This document shows positions 6,022 through 14,670 of a stretch of 23,634 nucleotides of DNA, piece by piece. The DNA is taken from positions 1-23,634 of the forward strand of contig CABRHR010000022.1 in the NCBI GenBank assembly GCA_902470835.1, written 5' to 3'. A program made the translations under genes and the position numbers. Origin of the DNA: an uncultured Collinsella sp. (GTDB lineage: Bacteria; Actinomycetota; Coriobacteriia; Coriobacteriales; Coriobacteriaceae). Positions within the stretch are counted from its first letter, which is position 1; each line of letters begins with the position of its first letter. The notes under the pieces are model-generated. The model was not told where the DNA came from. It was given only the letters and a program-made list of their open reading frames with translations, and ran no database searches.

Positions 6022-6735
6022 ATGGCGCAGCGCGAACAACACGAACGGGTCAAACGGATGGACCGCTTGGCGGACAAGCTGCTCGGTCATAAGGCAGTGG
6101 TGATGGCGATACTGGTCGTCATTGCGATGGCGAGTGGACTGGCGATGGCGAACCTTGGCGGCGGTGCCGGCAGTGTGTCGTTTGAGCACACTGATGGTTC
6201 GGGTTCGTTAGTGGAGCCGGGATCCGGCGATGCCTCGAGCGGAAAGACATCCGAAGGCTCTTCGCCTAAGGCGTCTGCCGCGGCAGAGGTTTATGTCGAT
6301 GTTGATGGCGCCGTTGTGTCGCCCGGTGTATATCGTCTCAAGGACGGCGCGCGGGTGGCTCAGGCGATTGATGCCGCCGGCGGGCTGGCGCCCGAGGCAG
6401 ACGTTACGGGGCTCAATCGGGCATCTAAGGTCGTCGATGGACAGAAGATTCACGTTCCAACGGTAGGGGAGCAGCAGGCGTCCATTGCGGAAGCCGGTGT
6501 TGATGGTGGGGCTTCCGCATCATCGGGCGTGAGTGGCGCAACAGGCCTAGTAAATATCAATACGGCAAGCGCGGCAGAGCTGCAGACGCTTTCGGGCATC
6601 GGTCCCTCCATGGCCCAGTCGATTATCGATGAACGAACAAAGAACGGTGCTTTTGCCTCGGTTGACGATCTGATGCGTGTATCGGGAATCGGCGAGAAGA
6701 AGCTTGCCAAAATCAAAGATTGCATCTGCGTATGA
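6022..6735 (+). CDS. comEA: ComEA, membrane-anchored DNA receptor
   Basis: ComEA binds double-stranded DNA outside the membrane and delivers it to the ComEC channel during natural transformation. The 237-residue protein has a basic cytoplasmic N-terminus and one membrane anchor (about 25-44). A low-complexity Gly/Ser linker (45-88) leads to an SLBB domain (YVDVDGAVVSPGVYRL, about 89-147). A second Ala/Ser/Gly-rich linker precedes the helix-hairpin-helix DNA-binding domain: LVNINTASAAELQTLSGIGP and then MRVSGIGEKKLAKIKD at the end. The ATG at 6022 is chosen for GGGAGG at 6009-6014. An in-frame ATG at 6001 lacks a ribosome-binding site. The stop overlaps the comEC start (ATGA). Confidence 0.94.
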   Translation: MAQREQHERVKRMDRLADKLLGHKAVVMAILVVIAMASGLAMANLGGGAGSVSFEHTDGSGSLVEPGSGDASSGKTSEGSSPKASAAAEVYVDVDGAVVSPGVYRLKDGARVAQAIDAAGGLAPEADVTGLNRASKVVDGQKIHVPTVGEQQASIAEAGVDGGASASSGVSGATGLVNINTASAAELQTLSGIGPSMAQSIIDERTKNGAFASVDDLMRVSGIGEKKLAKIKDCICV

Positions 6736-9035
6736 GCGCGACCGAGCGCGAGCATGTGATGCCTCCGCGGCCCCTGATTCCGTGGACGATGGTCCTGTGT
6801 GCCGGCATGTGCATGAGCTGCGCCTTGGTGCTCAACGTGGCCGCTGATGCGCTGCTGAGGGAGCAGGCGCCGGCGGTCGGGCCGCTTTGGGCCATCCCCG
6901 TTGCGGCGGCGGTATTCGTTGTGCTGGCTCAATCTTGTGCGTGGCTTGCCCCTTGGAAGCGGTGGCTGTATGCCGCGTCCGTCGGTCTTGTGGCGGGAGC
7001 GGTCGTCTCGGCCTGGTGGGCTGTGGGCGCGCTAAGCGCCTCGAAGGCGCTCGACGGTCGAGCGGCAAGCAGCCTCGAGTTTGTCGTGCAGGGTGATCCA
7101 TCCATAAACGACGACGCGTATTCCTATACCTGCGAGGCACGCGCGGACGGTAAGAACTTGGCAACGGTTCGCCTATCGTGTGACCGCGAGCTCAAGGTCG
7201 GGGCGCACGTGCGTGTTATCGGTCGCGTTTCACGTTTTGAGAACGATGCGTATGGACGATCGCGCGTGCTCCGAGGCGAGGTGTGCAAGGTTAAAGTCGT
7301 TCGGATTTTGTCGGTCAATGAGGGCTCTCCGGGGCCGCTACTTCGGATGCGAAATGGGCTGCTTGCGTCCATCGCGCCTGCGACCGACCCGGCGCGTGCA
7401 CTCATGGCCGGTGTCGTTTGCGGTCGTTCGACCGAGCTGCGCGCCCAGCCGGCGGGCGACTGGTTTTCGGTGACGGGAACGGCGCATCTTATCGCCGTCT
7501 CGGGCAGCCATTTGGCTATCGTGGGGTTTGTAATCGAGGGTGTATTGCAAAAGACTCGGTGCTCACGTGGTCTTCAGCGGGCGATATTGGCGATAACGCT
7601 TGTGGGCTACGTTGCCTTTACGGGCGCGTCTCCCTCGGCCGTGCGCGCGTGCTGCATGGTGTTCGCGACGCTTGTCGTAAACGGCGCGGGGCGTCGCCGG
7701 CACGGACTTTCGGCACTCTTCGTAACCATGTCCATCTTTGTGCTGCTGCGGCCGACGGTTCTGTTCGAGATGGGCTTTCAGCTTTCATGTGCCAGCGTCT
7801 TAGCCATTCTGTGCTTTTGCCCCTATGCGACCTACGCTTTGGGTGAGCTTAGTGTTCCGTCGGGCGTTGCCGGCATGCTTTCCGTCACGCTGTGCTCGCA
7901 ACTGGCGACACTTCCCATTACCATTCCTGCCTTTGGTACGTTCTCGCTCATTGCTCCGCTGGCAAATGCGGTCCTCGGTCCGGTGGTGAGCGTACTGCTC
8001 GTCGTGTCGATCGTGCTGGTTCCCTTTTCGCTCGTGGCGCCGTTGCGGACTTGGGCGCTCGTTGTGCCCATGATTGCCGCCCGTTGCGCGCTGTTCTTTG
8101 AGCAGCTCTTTGCCGCCGTGCCGGGTGCATCCGTGAGCGTGCCGCCCGATAGCATGTGGATTTACCTAGTGCCGTGTTTGCTGGCGGTTCTGCTGGTCTG
8201 GTGGCCGCGTCCCCGTGCACGTCCTATGGCGGTGGGGCTTGCATGCCTGGTGCTCTTGGCTGCGATTCCGTACGCCTACTGGGATCGATTCGCACCGCCT
8301 TCGGTGACGGTGCTCGATGTGGGCCAGGCCGATGCGATTCTTATTCGCCAGGGCGGCGCAGTGGCGCTCGTCGACTGCGGGCTCGACGAGCGCGTGGTGG
8401 CGGCGTTGGTTCGCAATAACGTGCACCATATCGATGCCGTCTTTGTGACGCATTGGGATGAGGACCACTGGGGTGGTCTGCCTGCCGTGCTCGAACAGTT
8501 TTCGGTCGGAACGATTGCCGTGGCAGCGGATGCGCTGGAGGATGCTCCTGCCGAGGTGTTGAACCGACCTGGCGTGGAGTATCGGCAGGTGCGCCGTGGG
8601 GATACAGTCGACATCGGCTTATTTTGCGCCCGCGTGATGTGGCCATTCGAGTCCGTGGATGGCGAGGGAAATGAGGACTCGCTTGTCCTGCTGCTCTCTT
8701 ATATTCAGGAAGGCAAGGACCTGCGTATGCTCCTCACCGGTGATGCCGAGCTCGACCAAGAACGGGAATTCGTGCAGGAGGTGGGGGATATCGATGTCCT
8801 TAAACTTGGGCATCACGGCTCTAAGGTTTCAGTCGATGGTGAGTTGCTGGACGTCCTGAAGCCCGAGCTTTCCCTCGCGAGCGCGGGCGAGGGGAATCGA
8901 TACGGCCATCCGTCCGACGCCTGCATCGATGCCGTTAAGGAAGCGGGCGGCGTGTTCGCGTGCACTATCGAACACGGCGACATTACCGTCACGCCGACTG
9001 CGAATGGCTTTGCGATGCGATGCCAGCGACCGTAA
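6732..9035 (+). CDS. comEC: ComEC/Rec2 DNA uptake channel with metallo-hydrolase domain
   Basis: ComEC forms the inner-membrane channel that takes up single-stranded DNA. The 767-residue protein is full length. It has an N-terminal membrane pair and an OB-like exported domain (about 115-195). The polytopic competence domain (about 220-510) contains LIAVSGSHLAIVGF and FTGASPSAVRACCM. The C-terminal metallo-beta-lactamase-like domain (from about 523) has LDVGQADAILI and THWDEDHWGG (H574, D576, D578, H579). LLTGDAE (D671) and LGHHGSK (H694, H695) complete it. The metal-binding residues are intact, so this domain could be an active nuclease degrading the non-transforming strand. The start overlaps the comEA stop by 4 nt. 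Codon choice looks more mixed than in the pyr genes, as expected for low expression. Confidence 0.95.
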   Translation: MSATEREHVMPPRPLIPWTMVLCAGMCMSCALVLNVAADALLREQAPAVGPLWAIPVAAAVFVVLAQSCAWLAPWKRWLYAASVGLVAGAVVSAWWAVGALSASKALDGRAASSLEFVVQGDPSINDDAYSYTCEARADGKNLATVRLSCDRELKVGAHVRVIGRVSRFENDAYGRSRVLRGEVCKVKVVRILSVNEGSPGPLLRMRNGLLASIAPATDPARALMAGVVCGRSTELRAQPAGDWFSVTGTAHLIAVSGSHLAIVGFVIEGVLQKTRCSRGLQRAILAITLVGYVAFTGASPSAVRACCMVFATLVVNGAGRRRHGLSALFVTMSIFVLLRPTVLFEMGFQLSCASVLAILCFCPYATYALGELSVPSGVAGMLSVTLCSQLATLPITIPAFGTFSLIAPLANAVLGPVVSVLLVVSIVLVPFSLVAPLRTWALVVPMIAARCALFFEQLFAAVPGASVSVPPDSMWIYLVPCLLAVLLVWWPRPRARPMAVGLACLVLLAAIPYAYWDRFAPPSVTVLDVGQADAILIRQGGAVALVDCGLDERVVAALVRNNVHHIDAVFVTHWDEDHWGGLPAVLEQFSVGTIAVAADALEDAPAEVLNRPGVEYRQVRRGDTVDIGLFCARVMWPFESVDGEGNEDSLVLLLSYIQEGKDLRMLLTGDAELDQEREFVQEVGDIDVLKLGHHGSKVSVDGELLDVLKPELSLASAGEGNRYGHPSDACIDAVKEAGGVFACTIEHGDITVTPTANGFAMRCQRP

Positions 9036-9043
9036 CGACGTCG

Positions 9044-9073
9044 TTGGCGTGTGGTGGGCCCCTGGGCTAGAAT
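9044..9073 (+). promoter_or_regulatory. Probable holA promoter
   Basis: TTGGCG (9044-9049) and TAGAAT (9068-9073) are separated by 18 bases in the 78-nt gap after comEC. The bases before the -10 element (CCTGGGC) resemble those at other promoters in the window. Transcription would begin about 35 bases before the holA start codon. Confidence 0.5.
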
Positions 9074-9113
9074 GGCACGGAGCGAATACGAAGGCCTGCG
9101 GGAGGGGAGCGCA

Positions 9114-10076
9114 ATGTCCGAAACCGGTCTGCTGCCGGCATATCTGATCGTCGGTATCGACGGAGTCAAGCGCGATCACGCCGTCTCGCGTATGAAAGCG
9201 CGTCTGGAAAAGTCTGGTATGGTCGAGTTCAACCTCGACGAGCGCGACATGACCAAGGACCCCGATATCGAGTCCATTATCGGATCGCTTAACACCTTTC
9301 CGATGGGCAGCGAGTTTCGCCTGGTAATCCTCGATGGCTGCTCAAAGCTCGCCAAGGCGGTCTCGGAGCCGCTCGTCGAGTATCTGGCGAGTCCCAGCCC
9401 CACGACGGTCTGTCTCGTCATAGCCGATTCACTCGCCAAGAACACGCGCCTGTATAAGGCGATCGCCAAGATCGACAAGAAGGCCGTGATCGATTGCTCC
9501 GGCACCAAGCGCTGGGAGCTTCCGCGCCGCGTGCAGCAGATGGCGACGCAGCACGGCAAGTCGATCTCGACGGCGGCCGCCGAGGAGCTCGTTTCGCGCT
9601 CGGGCGAGAACACCCGCATGCTCGATAACGACTTGGCCAAGCTCGCTCAGATGGTCGAGGCACCGCAAATTGAGCTTTCCGATGTGGAACGCTGGATCGT
9701 GCGCACGGCCGAAGTCCAGCCTTGGGACTTCCTCAACGCCGTCTCGGCTCGCGATATGCGGCGTTCGCTCGAGCTCTTTAAGCTTCTGCCCTCCAAGAGC
9801 TACGTGTGGACTTACACGTTGCTGTGCGGTCGCATCCGTGAGCTGATCGTCGCCAAGGCGCTCGACTCCCGCGGGCAGGGCCGTGAGCTCGCCGCGACGC
9901 TCAAGCTTCAAGCTTGGCAGGTCAAGAATCACCTGACCTGGGCGCGTCGCTTTTCGATGGCAGAGCTCGTCGCAGCGCTCGAGGGTGCGGTCGATGTGGA
10001 GCTCGCGCTCAAGGGTTCGGCCGATTCTCAGACCGCGCTTTTGCTCTGGATTACGAACATCTTGAGAAAATCGTGA
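9114..10076 (+). CDS. holA: DNA polymerase III delta subunit
   Basis: The delta subunit opens the beta sliding clamp within the clamp loader. The 320-residue protein shows the family pattern. An N-terminal AAA-like domain has LIVGIDGVKRDHAVSRMK and the segment NTFPMGSEFRLVILDGCSKL. The middle contains VCLVIADSLAKNTRLYKAI, and a C-terminal collar domain includes EVQPWDFLNAVSARD. The ATG at 9114 follows GGAGGGG at 9101-9107; the frame is open further upstream but without a ribosome-binding site. Position after comEC and before rpsT is the common Gram-positive order comEA-comEC-holA-rpsT. Confidence 0.92.
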   Translation: MSETGLLPAYLIVGIDGVKRDHAVSRMKARLEKSGMVEFNLDERDMTKDPDIESIIGSLNTFPMGSEFRLVILDGCSKLAKAVSEPLVEYLASPSPTTVCLVIADSLAKNTRLYKAIAKIDKKAVIDCSGTKRWELPRRVQQMATQHGKSISTAAAEELVSRSGENTRMLDNDLAKLAQMVEAPQIELSDVERWIVRTAEVQPWDFLNAVSARDMRRSLELFKLLPSKSYVWTYTLLCGRIRELIVAKALDSRGQGRELAATLKLQAWQVKNHLTWARRFSMAELVAALEGAVDVELALKGSADSQTALLLWITNILRKS

Positions 10077-10128
10077 TGATACCTGCCTATTTGACAAATT
10101 CGTTCTATCCCTTTGAGGGGGAGCGTGC

Positions 10129-10204
10129 TATAGTAGGCGCTTGCATGACCTCACCGTGTCTCAGAGGTGTCATACATTTTTTGCAAGGAACTCGAAAGGA
10201 ACTC
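10129..10204 (+). promoter_or_regulatory. rpsT -10 element and leader
   Basis: TATAGT (10129-10134) is a good -10 element, with no convincing -35 at the right distance. The leader that follows contains a possible stem (ATGACCTC at 10144-10151 with GAGGTGTCAT at 10163-10172). It also has an exact 9-base direct repeat, AAGGAACTC, at 10185-10193 and 10196-10204. The second copy provides the AAGGA ribosome-binding site for rpsT. The leader may take part in S20 autoregulation. Confidence 0.4.
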
Positions 10205-10209
10205 CAGAA

Positions 10210-10476
10210 GTGGCAAACATCAAGTCTCAGAAGAAGCGTATCCGCACCAATGAGGCAGCTCGCATGCGTAACAAGGCTGTCAAGTCCGAGCTCAAGACGC
10301 TGACCAAGCACGTCCAGTCCGCCGTCGCTGAGGGCGACGCCGAGAAGGCCCAGGCTGCCCTCAAGACCGTCACCAAGCGTCTCGACATGGCTGCCGCCAA
10401 GCATGTTATCCACAAGAACCAGGCTTCCAACCGCAAGTCCGGTCTTGCCAAGCTCGTGAACAGCATCAACGCCTAA
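10210..10476 (+). CDS. rpsT: 30S ribosomal protein S20
   Basis: S20 binds 16S rRNA early in small-subunit assembly. The 88-residue, highly basic protein begins ANIKSQKKRIRTNEAARMRN after the initiator residue, the classical S20 N-terminus, and ends with HKNQASNRKSGLAKLVNSIN. The start is GTG at 10210, with AAGGA at 10196-10200. A GTG start is consistent with the weak start codons seen in other rpsT genes (UUG in E. coli), which matter for autoregulation there. It has its own -10 element and terminator and so is probably a separate transcript. Confidence 0.96.
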   Translation: MANIKSQKKRIRTNEAARMRNKAVKSELKTLTKHVQSAVAEGDAEKAQAALKTVTKRLDMAAAKHVIHKNQASNRKSGLAKLVNSINA

Positions 10477-10510
10477 GTTGTAAATTTCACACCACACAGA
10501 TTACGCGCAT

Positions 10511-10547
10511 AAATGGAGCCTGTTTTATGGAACAGGCTCCATTTTTT
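10511..10547 (+). terminator. Rho-independent terminator of rpsT
   Basis: A 14-bp perfect stem, AAATGGAGCCTGTT (10511-10524) with AACAGGCTCCATTT (10531-10544), has a TTATGG loop and continues into a T-run. It contains an ATG in frame with lepA (10513), which is not a real start. Confidence 0.95.
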
Positions 10548-10552
10548 GTATC

Positions 10553-10572
10553 GCTCGGGTAAGATAGTCCGC
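10553..10572 (+). promoter_or_regulatory. lepA promoter, probably giving a leaderless mRNA
   Basis: GCTCGGGTAAGAT (10553-10565) contains the -10 element TAAGAT at 10560-10565. The lepA ATG begins at 10573, only 7 bases after it, which is the normal distance to a transcription start. No Shine-Dalgarno sequence lies between the rpsT terminator and the ATG. Confidence 0.5.
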
Positions 10573-12384
10573 ATGAATACTTCAATTGACATTTCCCACA
10601 TCCGCAACTTCTCAATTGTTGCGCACATCGACCATGGCAAGTCCACGATCAGTGACCGTATCCTCGAGCTCACCCATACCGTCGACGAGCGCGACATGGA
10701 GTCGCAGCTGCTCGACACCATGGATATCGAGCGCGAGCGCGGCATCACGATCAAGTCCAACGCCGTCCGCGTGTCCTATGACGCCGACGACGGCGAGACG
10801 TATCAGTTCAACCTCATCGATACGCCGGGCCACGTGGACTTTACCTATGAGGTCTCGCGTTCGCTGGCCGCCTGCGAGGGCGCGGTGCTCGTCGTCGATG
10901 CCACCCAGGGTGTCGAGGCGCAGACCGTCTCCAACGCGACGCTCGCCATGAACGCCAATCTGGACATTGTGCCGGCCATCAACAAGATCGACCTGCCCTC
11001 GGCCCATCCCGATGAGGTTAAGACCGAGATCGAGGATGACTTGGCGATCCCTGCCGATGACGCCGTGTGTGTCTCGGGCAAGACCGGCGAGGGCATTCAC
11101 GATCTGCTGGAGTCCATTGTCTTTTTGATCTCTCCGCCTAAGGGCGATGCAAATGCTCCGCTCAAAGCGCTCATTCTGGATTCGTACTTTGACGAGTATC
11201 GCGGCGTGGTGGCCACGGTGCGCGTCTTTGACGGCTCCATCAAAAAGGGCGATACCCTGCGCATGATGCAGGCAAAGGGCGACTTTTTGGTCGATGGCGT
11301 GGGCGTCAAGCGTCCCGCCGAGACCCCGGTCGACGCGCTGACGGTCGGCGAGGTCGGATACGTGGTCACGGGCCTGAAGGACCCCGAGGCCGTTCGCGTG
11401 GGCGACACCCTTACCTGGGCGTCGAACCCCTGCCCCGAGCCGCTTCCCGGTTACCGCGAGGCCAAGCCCATGGTCTATACGGGCCTGTTCCCGATCGATA
11501 ACAAGGACTACGAGAACCTGCGTGACGCGCTCGATAAGCTGCACGTCAACGACCCGTCGTTGGTGTGGGAGCCCGAGACCTCGGTGGCGCTCGGCTTTGG
11601 CTTCCGCGTGGGCTTCCTGGGCCTGCTACATATGGAGGTCGTCAAGGAGCGTCTGGAGCGCGAGTTCAATCTGGACCTTATTGCGACGAGCCCTTCGGTG
11701 GACTATCACGTCTACAAGACCGACGGCGAGATGATTGATGTCCGCAGCCCGCAGGATCTGCCCGAGGCTACGCGTATCGAGCGCATTGAGGAGCCTTACC
11801 TCAAGGCCAAGATTATCTGCCCGCCCGAGTATACGGGTGCCGTCATGCAACTCGCTATCGAGCACCGCGGCATTACGACCGACATGATCCATCTCACGAG
11901 CAAATCGGTCGAGATGCGCTTCGACATGCCGCTCGCCGAGCTCATCCTGGACTTCTTTGACCAGCTCAAGAGCCGCACCAAGGGTTACGCCTCGCTCGAC
12001 TACGAGTTCAACGAGTACCGTCCATCCGAGCTTGTGAAGCTCGATATCCTGCTTTCGGGTGACGAGGTGGACGCGCTGTCGTTTATCGTGCACAAGGACA
12101 AGGCCTATGGTCTGGCCCGCGGCCTGTGCGATAAGCTCAAGGAGATCATCCCGCGACAGCTGTTCGAGGTTCCTATCCAGGGCGCCATCGGCAATAAGAT
12201 CATCGCCCGCTCTACCGTTAAAGCGCGCCGCAAGGACGTGCTGGCCAAGTGTTACGGCGGCGATATCTCGCGAAAGCGCAAGCTGCTCGAGAAGCAGAAA
12301 GAGGGCAAGAAGCGCATGAAGGCCATCGGTTCGGTCGAGGTTCCGCAGGAGGCCTTTATGGCGATTCTCAAGGTGGACGAGTAG
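10573..12384 (+). CDS. lepA: Elongation factor 4 (LepA) GTPase
   Basis: LepA is a ribosome-associated translational GTPase linked to back-translocation and 30S assembly. The 603-residue protein is full length. GTPase motifs are AHIDHGKST (17-25), RERGITIKS (55-63), DTPGHVDF (83-90), NKID (137-140) and a G5 region around SGKTGEGI. EF-G-like domains II, III and V follow. The LepA-specific C-terminal domain contains KARRKDVLAKCYGGDISRKR and VPQEAFMAIL. The ATG at 10573 matches the conserved N-terminus (HIRNFSIVAHIDHG). The in-frame ATG at 10513 lies within the preceding terminator stem. No ribosome-binding site precedes the gene. The stop is 4 bases before dus. Confidence 0.97.
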   Translation: MNTSIDISHIRNFSIVAHIDHGKSTISDRILELTHTVDERDMESQLLDTMDIERERGITIKSNAVRVSYDADDGETYQFNLIDTPGHVDFTYEVSRSLAACEGAVLVVDATQGVEAQTVSNATLAMNANLDIVPAINKIDLPSAHPDEVKTEIEDDLAIPADDAVCVSGKTGEGIHDLLESIVFLISPPKGDANAPLKALILDSYFDEYRGVVATVRVFDGSIKKGDTLRMMQAKGDFLVDGVGVKRPAETPVDALTVGEVGYVVTGLKDPEAVRVGDTLTWASNPCPEPLPGYREAKPMVYTGLFPIDNKDYENLRDALDKLHVNDPSLVWEPETSVALGFGFRVGFLGLLHMEVVKERLEREFNLDLIATSPSVDYHVYKTDGEMIDVRSPQDLPEATRIERIEEPYLKAKIICPPEYTGAVMQLAIEHRGITTDMIHLTSKSVEMRFDMPLAELILDFFDQLKSRTKGYASLDYEFNEYRPSELVKLDILLSGDEVDALSFIVHKDKAYGLARGLCDKLKEIIPRQLFEVPIQGAIGNKIIARSTVKARRKDVLAKCYGGDISRKRKLLEKQKEGKKRMKAIGSVEVPQEAFMAILKVDE

Positions 12385-12388
12385 ATCC

Positions 12389-13432
12389 ATGGCGCTTTCT
12401 GAATACAGCAAGCGGCTGCTGGGCGCCTATGCCGAGCAGCCGTTCCTTATGGCTCCCATGGCGGGCGTAACCGACCCCGCCTATCGCATCATGTGTCGCC
12501 GCCGCGGCGCCAACTTTGCCTACAGCGAGATGGTGAGCGTTGCAGGCCTTGCCTATGCCAGCAACAAGACGTGGCGCCTGGTGCTGCCGGCCGACGAGGA
12601 ACAGCAGATTTGCGTGCAGCTCTTTGGTTCCAAGCCCGATCAGTTTGCGAGTGCCGTCGCTGCCGTCGAGGAACGCGTGGGCGATCGCCTGTCATTGATT
12701 GATATCAACATGGCCTGTCCGGCTCGCAAGGTCGTTACCAAGGGCGAGGGCTCGGCGCTTATGCGCACGCCCGACCTCGCCGAGAAGATTGTCGAGGCAG
12801 CGGTGGGTGCGGCGCATGTTCCCGTGACCGTGAAGATCCGCAAGGGTTTTTATGCCGAGGATCGCAATGCCGCAACGTTTGCCCAGATGCTCGAAGGGGC
12901 GGGCGCCTCTGCAGTTGCTGTGCACGGTCGTTGTGCCACGCAGCTCTATACGGGCCAGGCCGATTGGTCTGTCGTCGATGAGGTTGCCGAAGCCGTCGAG
13001 ATTCCCGTGATTGGTTCGGGCGATGTGTTCTCGGCCGAGGACGCTGCTGAGCATCTGAGCGGTTCGGGTGCCAGCGCGGTGTTTATTGCGCGCGGTATCT
13101 ACGGCAATCCCTGGGTGTTCGGCGATGCACGCGCCCTTGCACTCGATGGCACGCCGGTTCCTTCTCGCTCCTCGCTCGAGCGCCTGGAGGCCCTGCGTGA
13201 GCATCTGACGTTGACGCACGAGCTTCTGCCGCTTATGTCGCGCGCCCGTACGTATGCAAGCTGGTACTTAAAGGGTATGCCCCATGCCGCCGCCTGGCGC
13301 GCTCGGGTGGTGCGTTGCTCCACGTACGAGGAGTTTATGGCGCTGGTCGATGATATCGAGCGCGACGTGGTGGCCTGCGAGGCCGCCCTTGCCGCCGGCG
13401 TATCGGTGCCCGCTCATCCGCTGGAGGCCTAA
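12389..13432 (+). CDS. dus: tRNA-dihydrouridine synthase
   Basis: Dus enzymes reduce uridine to dihydrouridine in tRNA using FMN and NADPH. The 347-residue protein starts the FMN barrel with FLMAPMAGVTDPAYR. DINMACPARKVVTKGEGSALM holds the catalytic C110, and VAVHGRCATQLYTGQADW carries the FMN-site His and Arg. The phosphate loop is VIGSGDVFSAEDAAEHLSGS, followed by FIARGIYGNPWVF. It resembles the Gram-positive DusB-like group, but the exact tRNA position cannot be read from sequence. It lies 4 bases after lepA with AAGGTGG inside the end of lepA, and 2 bases before hemW, so the three are probably co-transcribed. Confidence 0.93.
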   Translation: MALSEYSKRLLGAYAEQPFLMAPMAGVTDPAYRIMCRRRGANFAYSEMVSVAGLAYASNKTWRLVLPADEEQQICVQLFGSKPDQFASAVAAVEERVGDRLSLIDINMACPARKVVTKGEGSALMRTPDLAEKIVEAAVGAAHVPVTVKIRKGFYAEDRNAATFAQMLEGAGASAVAVHGRCATQLYTGQADWSVVDEVAEAVEIPVIGSGDVFSAEDAAEHLSGSGASAVFIARGIYGNPWVFGDARALALDGTPVPSRSSLERLEALREHLTLTHELLPLMSRARTYASWYLKGMPHAAAWRARVVRCSTYEEFMALVDDIERDVVACEAALAAGVSVPAHPLEA

Positions 13433-13434
13433 CG

Positions 13435-14667
13435 GTGGCCGTTACCGCGCTGTATGTGCACGTGCCGTTTTGCGCTCAAAAATGCCGCTATTGCGACTTT
13501 GACTCGCAAAGCGTGGCCCCGTGCGACCTGGATGCTGCGCTCGATGCCTATTTTGAGCACCTGTACGCGCGCCTTGATGCCTCTGGCAACGCTGGGGCAC
13601 TTAGGCAGATTCGCACCGTCTACGTGGGTGGCGGCACGCCGTCGCTGGCAGGGGAGCGCCTGGTGAAACTTGCCCGGCGCATTTTCGCGTGGTGCAAGCC
13701 CGTTGAGTTTACCTGCGAGGCCAATCCTGAGTCGCTGACCGCTGAGCTCGCCACCGCGCTTGCCGAGGTGGGTGTCACGCGCATCTCTCTGGGCGTGCAA
13801 ACCCTCGATAATACTGAGTTGGCTGCTATTGGCCGCATCCATAATGCCGAACGGGCGCTTGAGGCTATCGCGACGGTGAAGGATGTTGGGCTCGATGTGT
13901 CGTGCGACCTTATGTGTGGGCTTCCCGGTCAGACTATGGCGAGCTGGCAGTGCGCGCTCGATGGCGTGCTTGCGGCGGCCCCGCACCATGTGTCGGTCTA
14001 TCCGCTCACGCTCGAGGAGGGCACGCCGCTTTACCGCATGGCCTGCCGTGACGAGTCGCTTGAGCCCGATGAGGATTTCCAAGCCGCATGCATGGACGCC
14101 GCGCGTGAGCGTCTGGGTGCGGCCGGCTATCACCCGTATGAGGTGGCGAGCTACGCGCTCGATGGGCATGAATGCGCTCATAATATCGCCTACTGGACTG
14201 GTCGGGGCTATCTGGGTTTGGGTCGTTCTGCCGCGGGTATGCTCGATGCCGAGTATTTCGATCGCTTGGCCGGGCTGTTTCCTGACGTTCCCGCTCGCGG
14301 CGATGCGCACCGCGTGCGTCTGGTCCAGCGCAACGATGACGCGACGTCGTTTGAGGCCGAGTACCTGTCGCAGCGCGAGGCGGCAGCCGAGGACCTGATG
14401 CTTGCTTGTCGCATGACGCGCGGTATTGCGTCCGACCTGTTGGTTCGCGCGGCTCGTGTCATCCCAGCGGGTGAGCTGGCAGCTGCCTGCGATCGCGCGC
14501 TCGAATTGGGTCTTGCCACTTGGGTGCCCGAGACGCTCGGGGTCCATGAGGGACCCTTCACTTCGGCAGATGTCGTCGCGGGCCATGTTCGAGCTCGTCT
14601 GGCGCCGACCCACCTGGGCTGGCTCGATGGAAATGTTCTGTTCGAGCTGTTTTGGGATCTAGCTTAG
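13435..14667 (+). CDS. hemW: HemW-type radical SAM protein (heme chaperone)
   Basis: HemW proteins resemble oxygen-independent coproporphyrinogen oxidase but act as heme-binding chaperones. The 410-residue protein has the radical-SAM cluster motif VHVPFCAQKCRYCDF (C13, C17, C20), VYVGGGTPSL, the segment FTCEANPESLT, and RISLGVQTLDN. SCDLMCGLPGQTMASW and the HemN C-terminal domain follow. The motif ends in CDF, not the CxC form of true HemN, which supports HemW. The GTG at 13435 is preceded by GGAGG at 13423-13427 and lies 2 bases after the dus stop. Position downstream of lepA is conserved. Whether this organism uses heme is unknown from the window. Confidence 0.92.
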   Translation: MAVTALYVHVPFCAQKCRYCDFDSQSVAPCDLDAALDAYFEHLYARLDASGNAGALRQIRTVYVGGGTPSLAGERLVKLARRIFAWCKPVEFTCEANPESLTAELATALAEVGVTRISLGVQTLDNTELAAIGRIHNAERALEAIATVKDVGLDVSCDLMCGLPGQTMASWQCALDGVLAAAPHHVSVYPLTLEEGTPLYRMACRDESLEPDEDFQAACMDAARERLGAAGYHPYEVASYALDGHECAHNIAYWTGRGYLGLGRSAAGMLDAEYFDRLAGLFPDVPARGDAHRVRLVQRNDDATSFEAEYLSQREAAAEDLMLACRMTRGIASDLLVRAARVIPAGELAAACDRALELGLATWVPETLGVHEGPFTSADVVAGHVRARLAPTHLGWLDGNVLFELFWDLA

Positions 14668-14670
14668 GCC

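Noticed and set aside
10091..10096. Consensus -35 TTGACA upstream of rpsT
   Set aside because: The only good -10 (TATAGT, 10129) is 32 bases away, and nothing resembling a -10 lies 16-18 bases downstream.
10513..10572. Upstream ATG for lepA
   Set aside because: It lies inside the rpsT terminator stem, and the extra residues do not fit the LepA family.
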